DNA of 64,000 nt from a virus (IMGVR_UViG_3300021962_000051:35169-99168), one strand, 5' to 3'; shown: positions 16,029-24,180, numbered from the stretch's first letter. The notes: generated from the letters alone by a model not told the origin. Program-made: numbers and translations.

Positions 16029-18275
16029 ATGAATGAACAAAAAGACCTACTAGCTAAACTACTTGCTACTGAGAACATCACTGTCGTTCGAGGTAACGCA
16101 AGCACTGCATCCTTTAATACTGAAACACGTGTACTTACTCTTCCACTTTGGAAGGACATGACTCTTGAGCAAGAAGAAATGCTTATTGGTCACGAAGTAG
16201 GGCATGCTCTTTACACTACCAACGATCACATGGAAGATCTTAAAACTTCTCGTGCGTTGATGTCTTATATGAACGTTATTGAAGATGTTCGTATCGAAAA
16301 ATTAATCAAGAAAAAATATCCTGGATTGAAAAAGTCTTTCAGCGTAGCTTACAAACAGTTACAAGAAAAAGACTTTTTTGGTATTGCTGATAAAAATCTT
16401 AACGATCTTCTGTTCATTGATCGTGCTAATCTTTACTTCAAAGCTGGATTTAACTGTGGTGTTAAATTTAATGTTGAAGAAACACTTTGGTTGAAAAGAA
16501 TTGATTCTTGTGATACTATTCACGATGTATATAACCTAGCTGTTGAGTTGTTGGGTTGGACTCGTGAAGAGAGACAAAAACAAAAAGATTTGTTGGCTCA
16601 AAAACTTGCTTCAATGCCACAAATTGATACTGAAGAAGATGATTTTAACGATGATTCATCTAATAATATGTTTGATGATCTTGATGAAGATGAAGATTTC
16701 GAAGAAGAAGATTCAGATGCTGATGGAGATAGCGATGAGCAAGGTGACGAAGATGGTTCAACAGAGAACGATAGCAATGACCAATCGGAGGAGGACACAA
16801 AATCTTCTGACGACGCAGAATACAAACCAGCAGATGGAAAAGAATCAACTTCTTATCACTCTGAAAAAAACCAAGCAACCCCAGTCGAAGAATTAGATGA
16901 GTGTGAGTCTATCACTGATAAAAACCTAAGTGAAAATCTTGCTGAGAAAGCAGACACTTCAGTTGTTTACGCTAACATTAAATATGACTCTTCAAACGTT
17001 GTATACAATCCAGTTGTTGATTACAAGACTGTTCTTAAAGAATTGCATCAGGCATACAATGGTGGATGGAGAGTAAGAGACTATAAAGAATTCTTTTCTT
17101 CAAGAGAAAAAGATGCTGATAAGTTTTTGAACGACTGTAAAAAAGATGTTGCTTATCTTGTAAAAGAATTTGAAATGAAAAAGCAAGCATCTCGTTTTGC
17201 TCGTGCTCAAACTGCTAAGTCAGGTGAGATCGATGTTAGAAAACTTTATGCTTACAAGCTGAAAGAAGATCTATTCAAAAGAGTTACTACTTTACCTGAT
17301 GGCAAAAACCATGGTATGGTAATGTTAGTTGATTGGTCTGGTTCTATGAACCCAACGATGTATGATACTCTTAAACAAACAGTCGTTCTTGCGATGTTCT
17401 GTGCTAAGATTCAAATCCCTTACAAAGTATTTGCTTTTACCAATGGTAGAAACTTTGGTGAAGACATGTACAAAAAAGTAAGTGATGCAAAACACCCATT
17501 GTGGATTAAAGCAAAAACTGAACACACTTTAATTCCTGATGGATTCCACTTGATTGAATTCTTTACTAATGGTATGAGATCAAATGAGTTTAATCAAATG
17601 GCTAAGTTTATGATTATTGGACCATTTAATTTCTCTGACGACTATGGTTTGCACTCTACTCCATTGAATGAATCACTATGGTATATGCAAGACTATATGG
17701 GTAAGTTTATCACAGAGAACAATGTTCAAATCCCAACTTTCATTACTTTGACTGATGGTGAAGGACACTCTCTTCAGATCGAAGGACCAGTTGAAAGAAC
17801 TAAAGAGGGAGATCGTAAGAATGTGAAATATACTTTGATCGATCCTGTGACTAAAAGAGAATACAGAAACTTTAAATACGGATCTGATCAAACTAAATCA
17901 TTATTGAGAATGTTGAAAGATCGATACAACTGTAACATTGTTGGTTTCCATATCTTGAAAAACAACAGACGAGAAATCTACTCTTTCATTAATCACAATA
18001 TGAATGCTAAAAATTCAGATGGATTCTATGTTACTGAAAAGATCATTGCTGACTTTAGATCTGGTTTCAGAACAGAGGGTTTTATGAATGTTGAAACAAA
18101 CTACAGAGATGCGATGTTTGTAATTGCATCTAACAAACTTAAAATGGTTGAAGACGATCTTAAGGTTACTGGCAAAATGACTGTCCACCAGATCGCTCGA
18201 CAATTCACTAAGCATCTTGATACTAGAAAAACAAGCAAGGTGTTATTGAACCAATTTGTGGGGATGGTAGCATGA
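16029..18275 (+). CDS. cobT-like: CobT-like protein: HExxH metallopeptidase-like region plus VWA domain
   Basis: A 748-residue protein with, in order, an N-terminal HEVGHAL zinc-binding-like motif near residue 55, a very acidic low-complexity linker at about residues 215-290, and a C-terminal von Willebrand A domain with MIDAS motif DWSGSM and a later TLTDGEG. This is the architecture of CobT-like partners of MoxR/CobS AAA+ ATPases, and a CobS-like ATPase follows at 19220. True cobaltochelatase activity is doubtful because no CobN or corrin genes are seen. ATG 16029 has a GAGAAAG site; ATG 16005 sits at the expected transcription start and matches a leader ATG seen at other promoters, so it is less likely. 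Confidence 0.8.
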   Translation: MNEQKDLLAKLLATENITVVRGNASTASFNTETRVLTLPLWKDMTLEQEEMLIGHEVGHALYTTNDHMEDLKTSRALMSYMNVIEDVRIEKLIKKKYPGLKKSFSVAYKQLQEKDFFGIADKNLNDLLFIDRANLYFKAGFNCGVKFNVEETLWLKRIDSCDTIHDVYNLAVELLGWTREERQKQKDLLAQKLASMPQIDTEEDDFNDDSSNNMFDDLDEDEDFEEEDSDADGDSDEQGDEDGSTENDSNDQSEEDTKSSDDAEYKPADGKESTSYHSEKNQATPVEELDECESITDKNLSENLAEKADTSVVYANIKYDSSNVVYNPVVDYKTVLKELHQAYNGGWRVRDYKEFFSSREKDADKFLNDCKKDVAYLVKEFEMKKQASRFARAQTAKSGEIDVRKLYAYKLKEDLFKRVTTLPDGKNHGMVMLVDWSGSMNPTMYDTLKQTVVLAMFCAKIQIPYKVFAFTNGRNFGEDMYKKVSDAKHPLWIKAKTEHTLIPDGFHLIEFFTNGMRSNEFNQMAKFMIIGPFNFSDDYGLHSTPLNESLWYMQDYMGKFITENNVQIPTFITLTDGEGHSLQIEGPVERTKEGDRKNVKYTLIDPVTKREYRNFKYGSDQTKSLLRMLKDRYNCNIVGFHILKNNRREIYSFINHNMNAKNSDGFYVTEKIIADFRSGFRTEGFMNVETNYRDAMFVIASNKLKMVEDDLKVTGKMTVHQIARQFTKHLDTRKTSKVLLNQFVGMVA

Positions 18276-18610
18276 CAACAAATCTAGAAGAACTAACAAG
18301 AACTCCAGAAGAACAAAAGATCTTCGAACGTATCAAACAACGAAGATCTCAGATGCTGGTGCACTCTTGTTTATATTATCAATTAGATACATCTATCGTT
18401 ACGGATGGACAATGGCAAGAATGGGCAGACGAACTTACTCAATTACAAAAAGATCATCCTAGACTCTGTGAGGGTATGGGATGGTATGATGAATACTTTA
18501 GGGATTGGAGTGGTGCAACAGGTATGCATCTACCTCATAGGGATCCTTGGGTGCTTAAAACAGCTACTTATTTGAAAGAAAACCAAGAAAAGACGACTAA
18601 TACCCTTTAA
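18272..18610 (+). CDS. Small protein resembling an NAD-ligase N-terminal subdomain
   Basis: A 112-residue protein overlapping the CobT-like stop by 4 bases. Its core SCLYYQLDTSIVTDGQWQEW, then ELTQLQKDHP, resembles the Ia subdomain of bacterial NAD-dependent DNA ligases (YYxLDxPxIxDAxYDxLxxEL..LExxHP). The catalytic nucleotidyltransferase domain is absent, so it cannot be a ligase by itself. It could bind NAD or a nucleotide. Function unknown. Confidence 0.6.
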   Translation: MTTNLEELTRTPEEQKIFERIKQRRSQMLVHSCLYYQLDTSIVTDGQWQEWADELTQLQKDHPRLCEGMGWYDEYFRDWSGATGMHLPHRDPWVLKTATYLKENQEKTTNTL

Positions 18611-18620
18611 ATTAGTAGGG
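18596..18620 (+). terminator. Possible weak terminator hairpin
   Basis: ACTAAT at 18596-18601 pairs with ATTAGT at 18611-18616, or CCCT with AGGG in an alternative fold. There is no T run, so termination is uncertain. Confidence 0.3.
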
Positions 18621-18679
18621 TTATTGCCTAAAATGTTGATTTTACAAGCAAAAAAAGATGAAAAAAACCTCAAATAAGT

Positions 18680-18708
18680 GTTGACTTTCTGCAAGATTTA
18701 TGCTATAA
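18680..18708 (+). promoter_or_regulatory. Sigma70-like promoter upstream of gene 18744
   Basis: TTGACT at 18680-18685, 17 bp with TTTCTGCAA, TATAAT at 18703-18708. The transcript would begin near a CGTATAAATTATGAA leader that also follows the promoter at 19157. Confidence 0.87.
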
Positions 18709-18743
18709 TAGTCGTATAAATTATGAAGAAAGGTGAAAACATT

Positions 18744-19130
18744 ATGACAATCGAACCAAAAATGCTTGAACAAATTGAGAAAACTTTTGATAAAATGAGA
18801 CACTCTTACAGAACTTGGGGTAAGAGAACTGGCGATCCAGTAAGAGATCAAATTAGAGATGAGATGGCTGAACAGTACTGTAACAATCTCTCGTTCGAAG
18901 ATGGTCGTGCTTATATTAGATTGGTTTCTTTCAATGGTACACAAAGAACTGTGCAAGGATTTATTCTTAAGAAAATGACTCCAGCGATTGAAAGACTTAA
19001 CAAAGGTTTTAAAGTTGGCGATCTTTTAAAAGCAGCAGGATGGAATTCCCCTGCAATGAATTTCCCAAGAGGTAACGTTTTCGATGAGTCGTTCGAGACT
19101 CAAGAAATCAGATGGACAGGGATCCAATAA
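18744..19130 (+). CDS. Uncharacterised 128-residue protein
   Basis: I do not recognise this protein. It begins MTIEPKMLEQIEKTFDKM, has a basic middle (TWGKRTGDPVRDQIRDEMAE) and ends KVGDLLKAAGWNSPAMNFPRGNV. ATG 18744 is preferred because AAAGGTGAAA lies upstream; ATG 18723 lies before that site in the leader. It sits between the CobT-like and CobS-like genes with its own promoter, so it may serve the same module. Confidence 0.65.
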   Translation: MTIEPKMLEQIEKTFDKMRHSYRTWGKRTGDPVRDQIRDEMAEQYCNNLSFEDGRAYIRLVSFNGTQRTVQGFILKKMTPAIERLNKGFKVGDLLKAAGWNSPAMNFPRGNVFDESFETQEIRWTGIQ

Positions 19131-19156
19131 AAATGAAATTTTCTTGCAGAAAAGTG

Positions 19157-19185
19157 TTGACTTTCTGCAAGAACTGTAGTATAAT
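19157..19185 (+). promoter_or_regulatory. Sigma70-like promoter for the CobS-like gene
   Basis: TTGACT at 19157-19162, 17 bp with TTTCTGCAAGAACTGTAG, TATAAT at 19180-19185. The following leader CGTATAAATTATGAA is identical to that at 18712. Confidence 0.88.
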
Positions 19186-19219
19186 ATACGTATAAATTAT
19201 GAAACAAAAGGTGAAAAAT

Positions 19220-20374
19220 ATGATGGCAAAAAAAGATGAAATGTTCTTGAACTCATTGTTTGAGATCTTCCCTGATGTAAAAACTTCAGGTACTGTTACA
19301 AGAAATCAAATTCTTGAAACTATGAAAAAAACTAAGACAACTGGATCTATGAATTGGTTGATGACTAACAAAGTTTCTCGAGGATTGTACGCAATTCCTG
19401 GTGGTAACTTTAACACTGCTCCTGCGATTGAAGCAGATGTAGTTAAGCCAACCATCGTTGATTCGTTGGACTCTTCTTCTCTTGTTCCAAAGAGAGACAC
19501 TAACTACGTACCATTTGGTAACTACAAAGATCTTGAGACAATCATTACCTCAAAGATGTTTTACCCAGTCTATGTTTCTGGACCAACTGGTAATGGTAAA
19601 TCTACAACTGTAGAACAAATTTGCGCTAAGCACAAGACTCCATTGATTAGGGTGAACTTGAATACAATGACTGACGAAGATCAGTTGATTGGTTCAAAAA
19701 CTCTTGTTGATGGTAACGTTCAAATCGTTGAAGGACCAGTCGTCCTTGCGATGAGATTGGGTATTCCTCTATTGCTCGATGAGATCGATGCAGGTGGTGC
19801 GAATACACTTCTTTGCTTACAACCAATTCTTGAGGGTAAACCATTCTACTTCAAATTGAAGAATGAAATGATTATCCCTGCAACTGGATTTAATATTTTC
19901 GCTACTGCCAACACAAAGGGTAAAGGTAGCGACGATGGAAGATACATTGGTACGAACGTACTCAATGAAGCATTCCTGGAAAGATTCGCAGTGACTTTCA
20001 ATCAAGACTATCCTTCTGCTAATATTGAGAAGAAGATCGTCGTGAATTTGATGAATCACTACGGATGTGTGAATCTTGAATACGCTGATACACTTGTTAA
20101 GTGGGCAGATGTTATTCGTAAGACTTTCGATGCTGGTGGTGTTGATGAAACAATTACCACTCGTCGATTGGTACATATCGTGAGAGCATTCTCGATCTTC
20201 AAGAATGAGAAGAAAGCGATCGAGTTATGTACGAATAGGTTTGACGATGCTACTCGTCTTGCCTTTATCGACCTGTTCGACAAAGTTTCTAGTGGTGAGG
20301 AAGGAACTGAGGTATCTACGGATACTTCAGCACCGACTGCAGAAACCCAAGAACAAGAATCAGTAGCAATCTAA
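19220..20374 (+). CDS. cobS: CobS/MoxR-like AAA+ ATPase
   Basis: A 384-residue AAA+ ATPase of the MoxR/CobS branch. After an N-terminal domain of about 75 residues (LFEIFPDVKTSGTVTRNQIL, NWLMTNKVSRGLYAIPGG) come Walker A GPTGNGKSTT, Walker B PLLLDEIDAGG, sensor 1 FATANT and the arginine-finger region NEAFLERFAVTF. CobS-like genes are common in T4-like marine phages; here the VWA partner at 16029 makes a full pair. Chaperone-like remodelling is the general role of such pairs; the target is unknown. ATG 19220 follows AAAGGTGAAA. Confidence 0.88.
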   Translation: MMAKKDEMFLNSLFEIFPDVKTSGTVTRNQILETMKKTKTTGSMNWLMTNKVSRGLYAIPGGNFNTAPAIEADVVKPTIVDSLDSSSLVPKRDTNYVPFGNYKDLETIITSKMFYPVYVSGPTGNGKSTTVEQICAKHKTPLIRVNLNTMTDEDQLIGSKTLVDGNVQIVEGPVVLAMRLGIPLLLDEIDAGGANTLLCLQPILEGKPFYFKLKNEMIIPATGFNIFATANTKGKGSDDGRYIGTNVLNEAFLERFAVTFNQDYPSANIEKKIVVNLMNHYGCVNLEYADTLVKWADVIRKTFDAGGVDETITTRRLVHIVRAFSIFKNEKKAIELCTNRFDDATRLAFIDLFDKVSSGEEGTEVSTDTSAPTAETQEQESVAI

Positions 20375-20391
20375 ACTTAGGAGAATATAAA

Positions 20392-20787
20392 ATGTTGACT
20401 TATGATAAATTGACCAAGACTCAAAAGAAGTGGGTTGATACTATTGCTACAGTATATCCAAAACTAGCTAATGGTGGAACTATTTCTTTAAAAGAATGCT
20501 GGTCTGCTGCAATGAAGTTGAAAGCTGAGAGATCAAATGGTGGAGTGAAAGTGGGTTATCCTAACTGGCTCTTCAAGACTAATAAGATTTCGTCTGGTGT
20601 ATACTTCTTTCCTGCTAATGGAGCAAATCCTGAGCAGTACGTGAAGCAAGCACAGGCTACAAAATTGCAATCGAGTTTGGCTTCAAAACCAACTCAAGCA
20701 ATCAACTCTAAAGAGGATGAAGAATTCTTTGCAGAGTTGGCAGAAAATGGTATCGATGTTAAAACATCTGCTACTGTTGCTGCATAA
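20392..20787 (+). CDS. Stand-alone copy of the CobS N-terminal domain
   Basis: A 131-residue protein starting 17 bp after the CobS-like gene. Residues 15-85 repeat the N-terminal domain of the ATPase: VYPKLANGGTISLKECWSAA and NWLFKTNKISSGVYFFPANG align with FPDVKTSGTVTRNQILETM and NWLMTNKVSRGLYAIPGGNF. It has no ATPase motifs. It may be an adaptor that competes with or joins the ATPase, which is inference. A TAGGAG site precedes the ATG. Confidence 0.75.
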   Translation: MLTYDKLTKTQKKWVDTIATVYPKLANGGTISLKECWSAAMKLKAERSNGGVKVGYPNWLFKTNKISSGVYFFPANGANPEQYVKQAQATKLQSSLASKPTQAINSKEDEEFFAELAENGIDVKTSATVAA

Positions 20788-20822
20788 TTCATTTCTGATT
20801 CTGACCCAGAGATGAATCCTTT

Positions 20823-20860
20823 CCAGTGGCGAACGCCATCTCGCCACTGGATCTTTTTTA
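20823..20860 (+). terminator. Strong intrinsic terminator
   Basis: CCAGTGGCGA (20823-20832) pairs perfectly with TCGCCACTGG (20841-20850), followed by ATCTTTTTT. It ends the CobS-like transcript. Confidence 0.93.
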
Positions 20861-20876
20861 TTGGCAAAACTAAATT

Positions 20877-21014
20877 ATGAAAACTATGAAATATACTAGA
20901 AACAAATTAGAACGAAAACTGGATGAGTACAATCATACAATGGAATTGATTAGAACGATCGTTCCTATTGCAGTACTTGTAATACAAATCTTTATCTTGG
21001 TGAAATTAATATGA
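20877..21014 (+). CDS. Tiny single-pass membrane protein
   Basis: A 45-residue protein with a basic, charged N-terminus (RNKLERKLDEYNH) and a C-terminal membrane segment TIVPIAVLVIQIFILVKL. It ends in an ATGA overlap with the next gene. There is no strong ribosome site for ATG 20877, and ATG 20886 is an alternative start. Function unknown. Confidence 0.55.
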   Translation: MKTMKYTRNKLERKLDEYNHTMELIRTIVPIAVLVIQIFILVKLI

Positions 21015-21391
21015 GCGAACCTATCTTCCAAAAAGATTTATTCTTTGATGACTCATTTGCTTTGCAAGAAGAATCAAAGTATACTATAGGTATGAGTGAT
21101 AAAATAACTTATAAATTTGACGAGAAAAATCTAATCAACGAACTACAGAAGTATGTTGATAAAACTTATTCTGGTCACTATAGTAAAAACAAGTTTCAAT
21201 CGACTGAGTTTATCATCGATTGTGGTCATGGCATGGGATTTGCGTTAGGCAATGTGTTGAAATATACTCAGAGGTATGGCAAGAAAGATGGATTTAATCG
21301 AGCCGATCTTATGAAGATTCTACATTATGCATTAATTGCTCTACACGTACATGACACTACTAACAACAGCGAAAACAAGGAGAACTTATAA
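21011..21391 (+). CDS. DUF3310-like protein (nucleotide kinase-like family)
   Basis: A 126-residue protein whose C-terminal half, GMGFALGNVLKYTQRYGKKD followed by RADLMKILHYALIAL, matches the DUF3310/SaV-like pattern (F..GNxxKYxxRxGKK..xxDLxKAxxY). Members are common in phages and are linked to nucleotide metabolism, but no activity is certain. It overlaps the following clamp gene by one base. Confidence 0.72.
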   Translation: MSEPIFQKDLFFDDSFALQEESKYTIGMSDKITYKFDEKNLINELQKYVDKTYSGHYSKNKFQSTEFIIDCGHGMGFALGNVLKYTQRYGKKDGFNRADLMKILHYALIALHVHDTTNNSENKENL

Positions 21392-22053
21392 TGAAGTTTA
21401 GTAAAGAAACCCAAGCCATTCTAAAGAACTTTGCTGGTATCAACAGCAATCTTCTTTTGAAAGAAGGCAATAAACTGAGCACAATCAGTGCACAGAAAAA
21501 CGTAATGGCGACTACGACCATTGCAGAAACATTCAATAAAGATTTTGGTATCTATGACTTGAATGAATTTCTAGGAGCGATGTCTCTATTTGAAGATCCA
21601 GATTTGGAATTTTCAGATAAATATGTAGCAATTAAAAATGGTAAATCATCCATTAAATACTTTGCTGCAGATCCATCAGTATTGGTTGCACCAACTAAGG
21701 ATAGTCTTCCAGTAGATGCTGAAGTAGAATTCGATTTGTCTGGCGAACAGCTAGGTATGATTCTTAAAACTGCATCTGTATTGCGTGCGAATGACGTAGC
21801 GATTGTTGCTGAAGATGGTAAACAAAAAGTTATCGTAGGCGATAAGAAAAATGCTACTGCGAACTCTTATGAGTTTGACATTGGTGAAGACGATCGTAAC
21901 TACCGAATCAACATTCGTGTTGAGAATCTAAAAATGGTAATTACAGATTACACAGTAAGTGTTTCAAGCAAGAGGATCTCTAAATTCTCAGCGAAGAAAT
22001 CTGATCTTACATATTACGTGGCGATTGAAGCAGACACAAAGTTTAGCAGTTAA
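21391..22053 (+). CDS. gp45: Sliding clamp, gp45-like
   Basis: Trimeric processivity clamp for the polymerase and co-activator of gp55 late transcription. The 220 residues (T4: 228) start MKFSKETQAILKNFAGINSN, close to the T4 start, and continue with DFGIYDLNEFLGAMSLFEDPDLEF split over residues 50-75. AAGGAG precedes the ATG. Followed by gp44, gp62 and regA in the T4 order. Confidence 0.94.
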   Translation: MKFSKETQAILKNFAGINSNLLLKEGNKLSTISAQKNVMATTTIAETFNKDFGIYDLNEFLGAMSLFEDPDLEFSDKYVAIKNGKSSIKYFAADPSVLVAPTKDSLPVDAEVEFDLSGEQLGMILKTASVLRANDVAIVAEDGKQKVIVGDKKNATANSYEFDIGEDDRNYRINIRVENLKMVITDYTVSVSSKRISKFSAKKSDLTYYVAIEADTKFSS

Positions 22054-22084
22054 TCCCACTCAACATACATTATGAGGTAAGCGA

Positions 22085-23023
22085 ATGAGTGATCAATATC
22101 TATGGGTTGAGAAGTATCGTCCATCTAAAATAGATGAATGTATACTTCCTCAATCTCTCAAAAATACTTTCCACGAGTTTATTCAAACTGGACAACTACC
22201 GAACTTCTTGTTCTGTGGTGGTGCTGGTGTGGGTAAAACTACTGTGGCAAAGGCATTGTGTAACGAAATCGGTGCGGAATATCTTTTTATTAATGGCTCG
22301 GAAGAATCAGGTATTGATGTTCTTCGAACTAAGATTAAAAGTTTTGCGTCATCTGTTTCACTAACTGATGCACGAAAGGTAGTTATTCTCGATGAGGCTG
22401 ATTACCTAAATGCAAATTCAACCCAACCTGCGTTGCGAGGGTTCATTGAAGAATTCTCTGCGAACTGTCGTTTCATCTTCACCTGTAACTTTAAAAATCG
22501 TATTATTGAACCACTACACAGTCGTTGTTCGGTAGTAGAGTTTAAGATTCCAGGACAAGAGAAACCTGCAGTTGCCACTGCTTTCTTTAAACGTGTTGTT
22601 GAAATCCTTAAAACTGAGGGTATCGAGCATGATCAAAAAGCAGTAGCGAGTCTTGTGGAGCGATATTTCCCTGACTTCCGTAGAGTGTTGAATGAACTTC
22701 AGCGATATTCGGTAAGTGGTACAATCGACAGTGGCGTCCTAGTAAATACCTCTGACGAATCGTATACTAATCTCTTTAAACTTCTGAAGGAAAAGAACTT
22801 CACAGAAGTCCGTAAATGGATTGCTAAAAATTCAGATCTAGATACAACAGCTTTGTTTAGCGAGTTGTTCAATAAAAGTAATGATTATCTTGTACCAGAA
22901 TCGATTCCTCAATTGGTTTTGATTCTTGCAGACTATCAATACAAAGCAGCATTTGTTGCAGACCACGATCTGAATAAGACTGCAGCATTTACAGAGATTA
23001 TGGCTAACTGTAAGTTTAAGTAG
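22085..23023 (+). CDS. gp44: Clamp loader large subunit, gp44-like
   Basis: AAA+ ATPase that opens and loads the gp45 clamp. The 312 residues (T4: 319) have LWVEKYRPSKIDECILP at the start, Walker A GGAGVGKTTVAK, Walker B VVILDEADYL, sensor FTCNFKNRI and the arginine finger LHSRCSVVEF. Order and spacing to gp62 match T4. Confidence 0.96.
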   Translation: MSDQYLWVEKYRPSKIDECILPQSLKNTFHEFIQTGQLPNFLFCGGAGVGKTTVAKALCNEIGAEYLFINGSEESGIDVLRTKIKSFASSVSLTDARKVVILDEADYLNANSTQPALRGFIEEFSANCRFIFTCNFKNRIIEPLHSRCSVVEFKIPGQEKPAVATAFFKRVVEILKTEGIEHDQKAVASLVERYFPDFRRVLNELQRYSVSGTIDSGVLVNTSDESYTNLFKLLKEKNFTEVRKWIAKNSDLDTTALFSELFNKSNDYLVPESIPQLVLILADYQYKAAFVADHDLNKTAAFTEIMANCKFK

Positions 23024-23033
23024 GGGAGTTAAT

Positions 23034-23420
23034 ATGGCTAGTCCCTTTGACTTCCTTAATAGTATAAACTCTACCAAGAAAAACCTATTAGAAGAGGATC
23101 CACTTGCAATAAAAAACTATACACCATTTATGGTGAATAGAGGATTATCTTATTTCCCAGATACAGTATTATATGCGAACGAAATGAATCGCTTTATCGA
23201 GATTCCTCGTGAATGGCAATTTTCATTTTTACTAAATACTATTACCAGAAGAAAACGATATTCGAAATGGTTCAAAGCTGATGCCAAAACGAAAGAAATT
23301 GAACTGGTGATGGAATACTATGGGTATTCCACCGAGAAAGCAAGGAATGTTGTTGATTTGTTAACTGAAGATCAATTGCTTGCTATTGAAGAAAAACTTA
23401 ATAAAGGTGGAAAGAAATAA
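23034..23420 (+). CDS. gp62: Clamp loader small subunit, gp62-like
   Basis: Small subunit of the gp44/62 clamp loader. The 128 residues (T4 gp62: 187) are short but carry FDFLNSINSTKKNLL, PFMVNRGLSYFPDTVLYANEM and the REWQFSFLLNTI region typical of marine T4-like gp62. GGGGAG precedes the ATG; the position directly after gp44 fits. Confidence 0.88.
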   Translation: MASPFDFLNSINSTKKNLLEEDPLAIKNYTPFMVNRGLSYFPDTVLYANEMNRFIEIPREWQFSFLLNTITRRKRYSKWFKADAKTKEIELVMEYYGYSTEKARNVVDLLTEDQLLAIEEKLNKGGKK

Positions 23421-23421
23421 A

Positions 23422-23838
23422 ATGTCTAATGAGATGATCTATTACGATTGGACTCCTGAGTCCATGCTTGAAGTGAGTCTACCTGAACCAGATAATTTTC
23501 TAAAGGTCAGAGAAACACTAACAAGAATTGGCATTGCGTCAAGAACCGATAAGAAACTTTATCAATCTTGTCACATTTTGCATAAACAAGGACGATACTT
23601 CATCGTTCATTTTAAAGAACTATTTGCTCTTGATGGTAAAGAGTCAAATATTACTATAAATGATGTTGAACGTCGTAACACTATTGCTAATCTTCTGTCA
23701 GATTGGAATCTATTAAAAGTTATGGATTCTACTAAGGCAGAACCTAAAGCATCCCTATCACAAATCAAAGTGTTAACGCACAAAGAAAAAGGTGAGTGGG
23801 AACTTGTACCGAAATATAATATCGGTAAAAAGAAGTAA
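23422..23838 (+). CDS. regA: RegA translational repressor
   Basis: Binds ribosome sites of early mRNAs and represses their translation. The 138 residues (T4: 122) contain PDNFLKVRETLTRIGIASRT, LYQSCHILHKQGRYFIVHFK and the C-terminal WELVPKYNIG, almost the T4 signature. ATG 23422 is chosen because it directly follows AAGGTGGAAAG; the longer frame starts inside gp62. Confidence 0.95.
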   Translation: MSNEMIYYDWTPESMLEVSLPEPDNFLKVRETLTRIGIASRTDKKLYQSCHILHKQGRYFIVHFKELFALDGKESNITINDVERRNTIANLLSDWNLLKVMDSTKAEPKASLSQIKVLTHKEKGEWELVPKYNIGKKK

Positions 23839-23841
23839 AAC

Positions 23842-23953
23842 CATTAGGTGAAACTAATGAATTCCCTTAGTTGTTTTTGAGGGTTGTTGTACTAAGTATT
23901 AATGTACTCATTTTGAGTGCGCTCCTCAATCGAGATCTGCTTCGGCTCTCTCG
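23842..23953 (+). promoter_or_regulatory. Structured leader of the pqqA-like gene
   Basis: Three hairpins are visible upstream of the small gene: CATTAG/CTAATG (23842-23859), ACTCA/TGAGT (23906-23918), and CGAGA/TCTCG with an inner GC-TTCG-GC tetraloop (23931-23953). I found no convincing sigma70 promoter or known riboswitch core. The structures may act in RNA processing or control of the peptide gene. Confidence 0.5.
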
Positions 23954-23987
23954 AGATATGTGAGAAACATTTTTAGGAGATAATACC

Positions 23988-24059
23988 ATGTGGACAAAAC
24001 CAACAGCAACTGAAATGCGTTTCGGATTTGAAATTACTATGTACGTATGTAACAAGTAA
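23988..24059 (+). CDS. pqqA: PqqA-like peptide, precursor of pyrroloquinoline quinone
   Basis: A 23-residue peptide gene with AGGAG eight bases before the ATG. It begins MWTKP and ends in RFGFEITMYVCNK. This matches bacterial PqqA (MxWxKPxxxxxRxGxExTxY), including Glu15 and Tyr19 in the E-x3-Y spacing. In known PqqA these two residues are cross-linked by PqqE and become the carbon skeleton of the cofactor PQQ. No pqqB-E genes are seen here, so the host would have to process it. It is flanked on both sides by RNA hairpins. Identity is strong for so short a peptide; expression and use are not shown. Confidence 0.82.
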   Translation: MWTKPTATEMRFGFEITMYVCNK

Positions 24060-24065
24060 TTACAA

Positions 24066-24086
24066 GGTATTCCAAAAACGAATACC
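24066..24086 (+). repeat. Hairpin GGTATTC/GAATACC after pqqA-like gene
   Basis: Perfect seven-base arms with a seven-base loop six bases after the stop codon, without a T run. It could stabilise the 3' end of a small mRNA. Confidence 0.55.
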
Positions 24087-24109
24087 AACCGAGCGAAAAA
24101 AGAATACTT

Positions 24110-24140
24110 TAGGGACTTGACATTTTATGAAGAGTCCCTA
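24110..24140 (+). repeat. Hairpin TAGGGACT/AGTCCCTA
   Basis: Perfect eight-base arms around a 15-base loop. The 3' arm overlaps a CTAAATA late-type motif (24138-24144). A TTGACA inside the loop side has no -10 at 17 bp. Confidence 0.5.
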
Positions 24141-24151
24141 AATATACCTGT

Positions 24152-24173
24152 ATAGAATATGATTGTATTCTAT
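24152..24173 (+). repeat. Hairpin ATAGAATA/TATTCTAT
   Basis: Perfect eight-base arms and a six-base loop, the fourth of the tandem hairpins between the pqqA-like gene and the next gene. Confidence 0.45.
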
Positions 24174-24180
24174 GCAAACC

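Noticed and set aside
16543-16896. Open frames in alternative frames at the acidic linker of the CobT-like gene
   Set aside because: Low-complexity GAT/GAA repeats keep all frames open; composition (Met/Ile/Lys only) is not protein-like.
24117-24148. TTGACA followed by TATACC as a promoter
   Set aside because: The spacing is 20 bp and the -35 is inside a hairpin; it does not fit the 17-bp promoter family.
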